From JACCVG01 sp034664165 (GTDB taxonomy: Bacteria; Actinomycetota; Thermoleophilia; Solirubrobacterales; Thermoleophilaceae): 9,066 bases of DNA. Numbering within the stretch: position 1 is the stretch's first letter; each line of letters starts with the position of its first letter. The DNA lies in assembly GCA_034664165.1 (NCBI GenBank), contig JAXDIE010000135.1, forward strand, positions 1-9,066, given 5' to 3'. Shown here one piece after another: positions 5,265-9,066 of the stretch. The notes beneath the pieces were generated by a model that saw only the letters and a list, made by a program, of their open reading frames with translations, had not been told where the DNA came from and did no database searches. The translations under genes were made by a program, and so were the position numbers.

Positions 5265-6391
5265 CCGGCGCACAGGAGCGTCCCTCATGGGCGGTATGGC
5301 AGCCGACCGAGAGCTACACGATCGGTGCCGAGGAGGAGGTGATGCTGCTCCTGCTGAGCGACTGGGCCCTGGCCTGGGAGATCGACCGCGTGTTGCCCAC
5401 CCTGTCCCCCGAGCTGATGAAGCACGTGACCCCCGAGACCCACAGCTCGGCGCTGGAGCTGCGCACCGGGGTCCACAACACCGTCGAGTCCCTGGCCACC
5501 GAGCTCCGCAGCCTGCGCACAAGCCTGCGCGACCAGCTGCGGCCTCTGGTGCTGGGCGCGGCCAGTGCGGGAACGCACCCGGCCACCGTCTGGAGCGAGA
5601 CCGTGCTCACCACCGGCGAGCGCCAGGCGGCCGTCTATGGCTCGATGCGCGAGCTGGCCCGCCGTGAGCCCACCTTCGGCCTGCATGTGCACGTCGGGAT
5701 CGAAGACCCGGAGGACGCCATCCGGCTGGCCAACGCCATGCGCTGCCACGTGCCTCTACTCCTGGCCCTCTCGGCCAACTCGCCCTTCTGGCAGGGTCGC
5801 GACTCGGGGCTTGCCTCCTCGCGCACGCCCTTGTTCCAGGCCTTCCCGCGTGTCGGCATACCGCGCGCCTTCCGGAGCTACGACAGCTGGGTCCGCGCGG
5901 TCCAGGTGCTGATCGACACCGGGGCTTTCCCAGAGCCCACTTTCCTCTGGTGGGACGTGCGCCCCCAGCCGAAGTTCGGGACGGTCGAGGTCCGGATCAT
6001 GGACGCCCAGACCACGGTGGAGGAGACGGCCGCCCTGGTGGCCCTGGTCCGGTGCATCGCGAGGCTCGAGGTCGAGGAGGGCTACGTGGGCACCGACCTG
6101 ATCGAGGCCGTCGAGGCGCTCGAGGAGAACCGGTTCATCGCGGCACGCGACGGCATCAGGGCTCGCCTGATCGACCCGGAGGCGATGACGCGACGGGCGG
6201 TGCCCGACATCACCCGTGACCTTCTTGAAGCGTGTGCACCGCACGCCAAGGCCCTCGGCTGTGAGTTCGAGATCGACCACGTCCGGGACATGGCGATCTC
6301 GAGCGGGGCCGAGCGCCAGTTGGCGCTGGCGCGCGGCGAGTCGCGCCTCTCGGGCCTCGTCGCCGAGCTGGCCGACCGCTTCTGCGCCTGA
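5261..6391 (+). CDS. YbdK-type carboxylate-amine ligase (GCS2 / glutamate-cysteine ligase family 2)
   Basis: The product is 376 residues, matching the roughly 370 of E. coli YbdK. GAEEE at 22-26 supplies the metal-binding glutamates of the glutamine-synthetase-like fold. LELRTGVHNT, AGTHPATVW and FGLHVHVGIEDPEDAI (HVHVG at 142-146) are all family signatures. FWQGRDSGLASSRT and VEVRIMDAQTT follow in the expected order. GCS2 enzymes use ATP to join a carboxylate, usually the gamma-carboxyl of glutamate, to an amine; YbdK itself has weak glutamate-cysteine ligase activity. Together with the upstream C26 enzyme this forms a possible make-and-cleave pair for a gamma-glutamyl amide. The GTG start is coupled to the previous stop and preceded by a good ribosome-binding site. 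Because ATP-grasp and hydrolase genes surround it, a specific metabolite other than glutathione precursor is more likely, but this is inference. Confidence 0.93.
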   Translation: MTGAQERPSWAVWQPTESYTIGAEEEVMLLLLSDWALAWEIDRVLPTLSPELMKHVTPETHSSALELRTGVHNTVESLATELRSLRTSLRDQLRPLVLGAASAGTHPATVWSETVLTTGERQAAVYGSMRELARREPTFGLHVHVGIEDPEDAIRLANAMRCHVPLLLALSANSPFWQGRDSGLASSRTPLFQAFPRVGIPRAFRSYDSWVRAVQVLIDTGAFPEPTFLWWDVRPQPKFGTVEVRIMDAQTTVEETAALVALVRCIARLEVEEGYVGTDLIEAVEALEENRFIAARDGIRARLIDPEAMTRRAVPDITRDLLEACAPHAKALGCEFEIDHVRDMAISSGAERQLALARGESRLSGLVAELADRFCA

Positions 6392-6418
6392 CGGGGCCCT
6401 GGGTCTACTGTTCGGGCC

Positions 6419-6859
6419 GTGGCCGACCATCTCCCTGTCGACTCGAACGAGGACGATGCGCCGCCCGATCTGACCAGGCCCGCTGCGGCACTGGTGCTCC
6501 TGGCCGGACTGCTCCACGTGGTGCTCGGCGGCGCAGCGTTACTCGGCACGCCCGCGCTCGAGGCAAACGTCAAGCAGATCGAGTCCAACCCGGACTACGG
6601 CCATCTGTACTTCTCGCTCGCCGTCTGGGGAGCCATCGTGCTGGTTCTGGGGTTCGGTGAGCTGGCCGCGGCCGCGGCCGCCATGCGACGGACGGAAGCG
6701 GGCTGGCTGTCCGCGATGCTGCTCGCGTTCCTGGGCCTGACCATCTCCTTCTTCTCGATGGCGATCTTCCGGGTGGGCGCCCTGGTGGCGATCGTGCTGC
6801 TGTTCATGGCCTGCTTCCTGCTGGCCTACCACAGCCGCCGAATCGCCCGCTGGCCCTAG
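6419..6859 (+). CDS. Four-helix membrane protein, possibly DUF7144-like
   Basis: The product is 146 residues. A hydrophilic, acidic N-terminus of about 20 residues is followed by four hydrophobic segments at about 21-43, 64-88, 95-117 and 119-137, then a short basic tail (YHSRRIARWP). The order of segments and the middle stretch (LAVWGAIVLVLGFGELAAA) resemble the small actinobacterial four-helix membrane proteins of the DUF7144 type; I hold this assignment loosely. The first and second helices are joined by a loop of about 20 residues containing NPDYGHLYFS. The GTG start at 6419 lies 27 bases after the GCS2 stop with no clear ribosome-binding site; no better in-frame start precedes the first helix. 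It is probably the last gene of the operon and may anchor or transport its product, which is inference from position only. Its stop is 2 bases from the stop of the convergent mce gene. Confidence 0.75.
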   Translation: MADHLPVDSNEDDAPPDLTRPAAALVLLAGLLHVVLGGAALLGTPALEANVKQIESNPDYGHLYFSLAVWGAIVLVLGFGELAAAAAAMRRTEAGWLSAMLLAFLGLTISFFSMAIFRVGALVAIVLLFMACFLLAYHSRRIARWP

Positions 6860-6861
6860 GA

Positions 6862-8244
6862 CTACTTGCAGGGCTTGGTGGGCGTCTTGCGCGAGGGCAC
6901 CGTGCACGGCTCGATCTTCGGGTACTTGCCCTGGAACGGCTGCGGATCAAGAGCGTCGTGCGGGCCCGGGTAGGCGTTGTTGCAGAAGCCCTGGTTGGGC
7001 GAGTCATTCTGGGTCTTCGGGTTGCAGTCGGCGTCCGGGCTCGCCTGGTCGAGCAACTCCGCCGGGTCAAGGCTCACGCCGACCCGTGCGTAGTGCCCGA
7101 CGCTGTCCTTGTGCTTGGCGGCAGCGGCCACAAGCGCGTAGAGACCCGAGATGCCGTCGACCCGCGGCTCGAGGTAGGCAAGCGCGGGTGTGAGGAGGCG
7201 GGCAGTGGGCGCGGCGAACTCGACCAGCTTGTTCAGGTTGCGGAGCATCGGCGCGGCCTTGCCGAGCACGGGCTCGGCCTGGCGCCGGAGCGGCCGGAGC
7301 CCGCCGACCACGCTGTTGAGATCGTCAACGATGTCGCCGACCGAGGTGCCGTGGGAGTCCTTGAAGGCACGCGTCAGATCGGGGGCGGCGCGGCTCAGCT
7401 CGGCCGCCACCGGCCGCGCGGCCGACAGGAGCGGCTGCGCCTCGGCGAGTGAACGGCGCCCGGAATCGAGCAGGCGCGGCAGCTCCTGGAGCGCCGAGTC
7501 GAGTGAGCTGGTGTTGGCGGCCAGCGTGTCGAGCGTGATCCGGCCCGACCCGACGATCGTGCGAACCGACTGCTCGCGCGAGCCGATCTCGGAGAGCACG
7601 GTGCTGGCGCTCTGCACCAGGCCCGCGATGTGACCCTCCTGGCCCTTGAGTGAATTGGTGAGGTTGTTGAGCTCTCCGAGGGTCCGGCTGAGGCCACCCA
7701 CGGTCCCGTTCAGGCGCTCGCCGTTGCCTTCGGGCGCCACCCCCTCGGCCACGTTGCTGATCAGCGACTTGACGGCGCGGCGGCCCCTCTCGTCGAGGAA
7801 GTCCAGCGCCTCGTCGAAGTTCACGCTCGCCTCGGTGTGCTCTACCACGTCGCCGGAAGCCAGGCGCGGCAAGGCGTCGCTTCCGCGGGTCGCCAGATTG
7901 AGGTAGGGATCACCCAGGAGGCTGCGCTCGCCGATCTGAAGCACCGCGTCCTGATGGATCTCGAAGCCGTCCTCGAGCGTGAACGTGACGACGCTGACGT
8001 TGTGCTCGGGATCCCAAGTCACCCGGTTCACATGGCCGACCGGGATGCCCTTGTAGAGCACGGGCTGCTTGGTCGGCAGCTTCTTCGTGTCCTTGAAGCT
8101 CGCGGTGAGCTCGAACGGGCTGCGCAGGAACTTGGTGGGGTCGGGGCCCTCGAACTTGCTGTTCAGGAACAGGAACGTGACCAGGGCCGCGAGGGCCAAC
8201 AGCATGCTGATCACCATTCCCACCTTTGGAAGTCGATGGTCCAT
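6862..8244 (-). CDS. Mce-family (MlaD domain) lipid-transport substrate-binding protein, last gene of mce operon
   Basis: The product is 460 residues. A signal-anchor helix lies at about 8-28 (VGMVISMLLALAALVTFLFL). The MCE/MlaD beta-barrel domain follows at about 44-120, including FELTASFKDTKKL, YKGIPVGHVNRV and ERSLLGDPYLNL. Residues about 135-385 are long amphipathic helices that in this family build a tube or needle through which lipids move. The C-terminal tail holds the only cysteines of the protein, at 407, 421, 447 and 459, in a Pro/Asn/Lys-rich stretch that probably forms two disulfides outside the membrane. Mce proteins work as hexamers with YrbE permeases and an ATPase to move lipids, sterols or fatty acids. 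The ATG directly follows the TAG of the upstream mce gene, with a GGGGG run a few bases ahead, so translation is coupled. Because it ends beside a convergent gene, it is the 3'-terminal member of its operon. Confidence 0.93.
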   Translation of the reverse strand: MDHRLPKVGMVISMLLALAALVTFLFLNSKFEGPDPTKFLRSPFELTASFKDTKKLPTKQPVLYKGIPVGHVNRVTWDPEHNVSVVTFTLEDGFEIHQDAVLQIGERSLLGDPYLNLATRGSDALPRLASGDVVEHTEASVNFDEALDFLDERGRRAVKSLISNVAEGVAPEGNGERLNGTVGGLSRTLGELNNLTNSLKGQEGHIAGLVQSASTVLSEIGSREQSVRTIVGSGRITLDTLAANTSSLDSALQELPRLLDSGRRSLAEAQPLLSAARPVAAELSRAAPDLTRAFKDSHGTSVGDIVDDLNSVVGGLRPLRRQAEPVLGKAAPMLRNLNKLVEFAAPTARLLTPALAYLEPRVDGISGLYALVAAAAKHKDSVGHYARVGVSLDPAELLDQASPDADCNPKTQNDSPNQGFCNNAYPGPHDALDPQPFQGKYPKIEPCTVPSRKTPTKPCK

Positions 8245-9066
8245 CTAGCCCCCGCTTCCGCTCTTCTCGGCCGGATCCAGCAGCGGGCTCTCGGGCAGCC
8301 CTGGGAGCCCGAAGCGCACGAGACACGCGACCGGGTTGCTGTCGCGACAGGTGTACTCGAGCATCTTGGCGAGCATCGTCGAGAGCTTCGAGGGCCCGTC
8401 GCCGCTGACGCGCGCGGCGCTGCTGCTCAGCCCAAAGCTCGCCGGGTCCAGGGCGAGGTCGAGGATGTTGAACATGCCGAATGTCCCCGAGCGCTTGTTG
8501 ACCGAGGTCAACCCGCTGAAGTTGTCGGCGAACTGGACCAGGCCGTTGCGGTACTTGTAGAGCAGGTCGGACAGGTCCAGGAGCTCCTTCAGCGCAGGCA
8601 CCTGGTCCTTCTGGATCCGCTCGGGCAGGCCCTTGAGGCCGCCTGCCAGCTGCTTGACCGGCGTGTGGCCCTCGTGCACGAGGTCCCTGGCGGTCCCGAC
8701 AAGGCGGTTGAGCTCCGGGTTGAGGTCACGCAGGTGGTCGGCCGTCGGCTCGATCTCGTGCGCCACGGGGTTGAGCTTGTCGAGGGCCGGCACCAGCGGC
8801 TCGGCCAGCGCGCGGCCGGCAGCCAGCGCCCGCTGTGTCTCCGTCAAGGCGGGAGCCAGCTCACGCGTGGCCGAGGCCAGCTCCGGGCCGCGGCGCGAGG
8901 TGACCTCGAGCGTGCGGCTGCCCGAATCGATGGCGCTCGCAAGCTGCTCGCCGCGGCGGCCCAGGGTGGTGAACAGGACGTCGAGGTCGTCTGTGAGCTG
9001 GGTCAGCAGCTGCCGGCGCTCTGCCAGCGACCGCGCGACGGGGGTCGTGACGTCGGCCAGGTGGGC
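8245..9066 (-). CDS. Mce-family protein, C-terminal part (5' end outside window)
   Basis: The frame is open from the window edge (first full codon 9066-9064, GCC) to the TAG at 8247-8245, giving 273 residues. A TTG near 8847 is only an internal codon, since coding similarity and the open frame continue upstream of it. The visible part is mostly long helices with the Ala/Leu/Asp pattern of Mce tube domains (for example DLNPELNRLVGTARDLVHEG and LPERIQKDQVPALKELLDL). The MlaD barrel and membrane anchor must lie beyond 9066. Near the end, NSGLTS-like polar residues give way to GMFNILDLALDPASFGL and then CRDSNPVAC, a cysteine pair seven residues apart that may form a disulfide as in the downstream paralogue. 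It directly abuts the next mce gene. It is assigned to the Mce family from this adjacency and helical style, because the diagnostic barrel is not in view. Confidence 0.82.
   Translation of the reverse strand, partial: AHLADVTTPVARSLAERRQLLTQLTDDLDVLFTTLGRRGEQLASAIDSGSRTLEVTSRRGPELASATRELAPALTETQRALAAGRALAEPLVPALDKLNPVAHEIEPTADHLRDLNPELNRLVGTARDLVHEGHTPVKQLAGGLKGLPERIQKDQVPALKELLDLSDLLYKYRNGLVQFADNFSGLTSVNKRSGTFGMFNILDLALDPASFGLSSSAARVSGDGPSKLSTMLAKMLEYTCRDSNPVACLVRFGLPGLPESPLLDPAEKSGSGG

Overview
The window is uniformly GC-rich and densely coded, with GTG starts, stop/start overlaps of 1 to 16 bases and gene families typical of Actinomycetota: an Mce operon, a WS/DGAT acyltransferase, an AbiEi-like regulator fused to a Vsr/DUF559-like nuclease fold, and a small four-cysteine protein. 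The combination suggests a soil-type actinobacterium, possibly in or near Thermoleophilia/Solirubrobacterales. This placement comes from family content and remembered protein style, not from a search.

Layout. Positions 1-224 are the 3' end of a probably secreted beta-sandwich protein. Positions 225-423 are non-coding: a possible stem-loop terminator, then two perfect 44-base copies of an imperfect palindrome 72 bases apart. The second copy contains the start codon of the AbiEi/DUF559-like gene (424-1320). A small zinc-ribbon-like gene (1301-1486, minus) converges on that gene and overlaps its 3' end by 20 bases.

A compact five-gene plus-strand operon follows. It comprises a WS/DGAT acyltransferase (1577-3046), a circularly permuted type 2 ATP-grasp enzyme (3043-4473), a class I glutamine amidotransferase-like peptidase C26 (4458-5264), a YbdK/GCS2 carboxylate-amine ligase (5261-6391) and a four-helix membrane protein (6419-6859). 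The first four overlap end to start, so they are probably translated together. Two ATP-dependent amide-forming enzymes, one gamma-glutamyl amide hydrolase-like enzyme and one acyl-CoA-dependent acyltransferase in a single transcript look like a small pathway making an (acylated?) gamma-glutamyl or peptide-like metabolite. This is the best candidate here for an undescribed system; the product is not known to me.

The minus strand from 9066 down to 6862 is the 3' end of an mce operon. It holds two adjacent Mce-family lipid-transport proteins, the upstream one cut by the window edge. The last mce stop lies 2 bases from the stop of the plus-strand operon, so the two units converge with no spacer.
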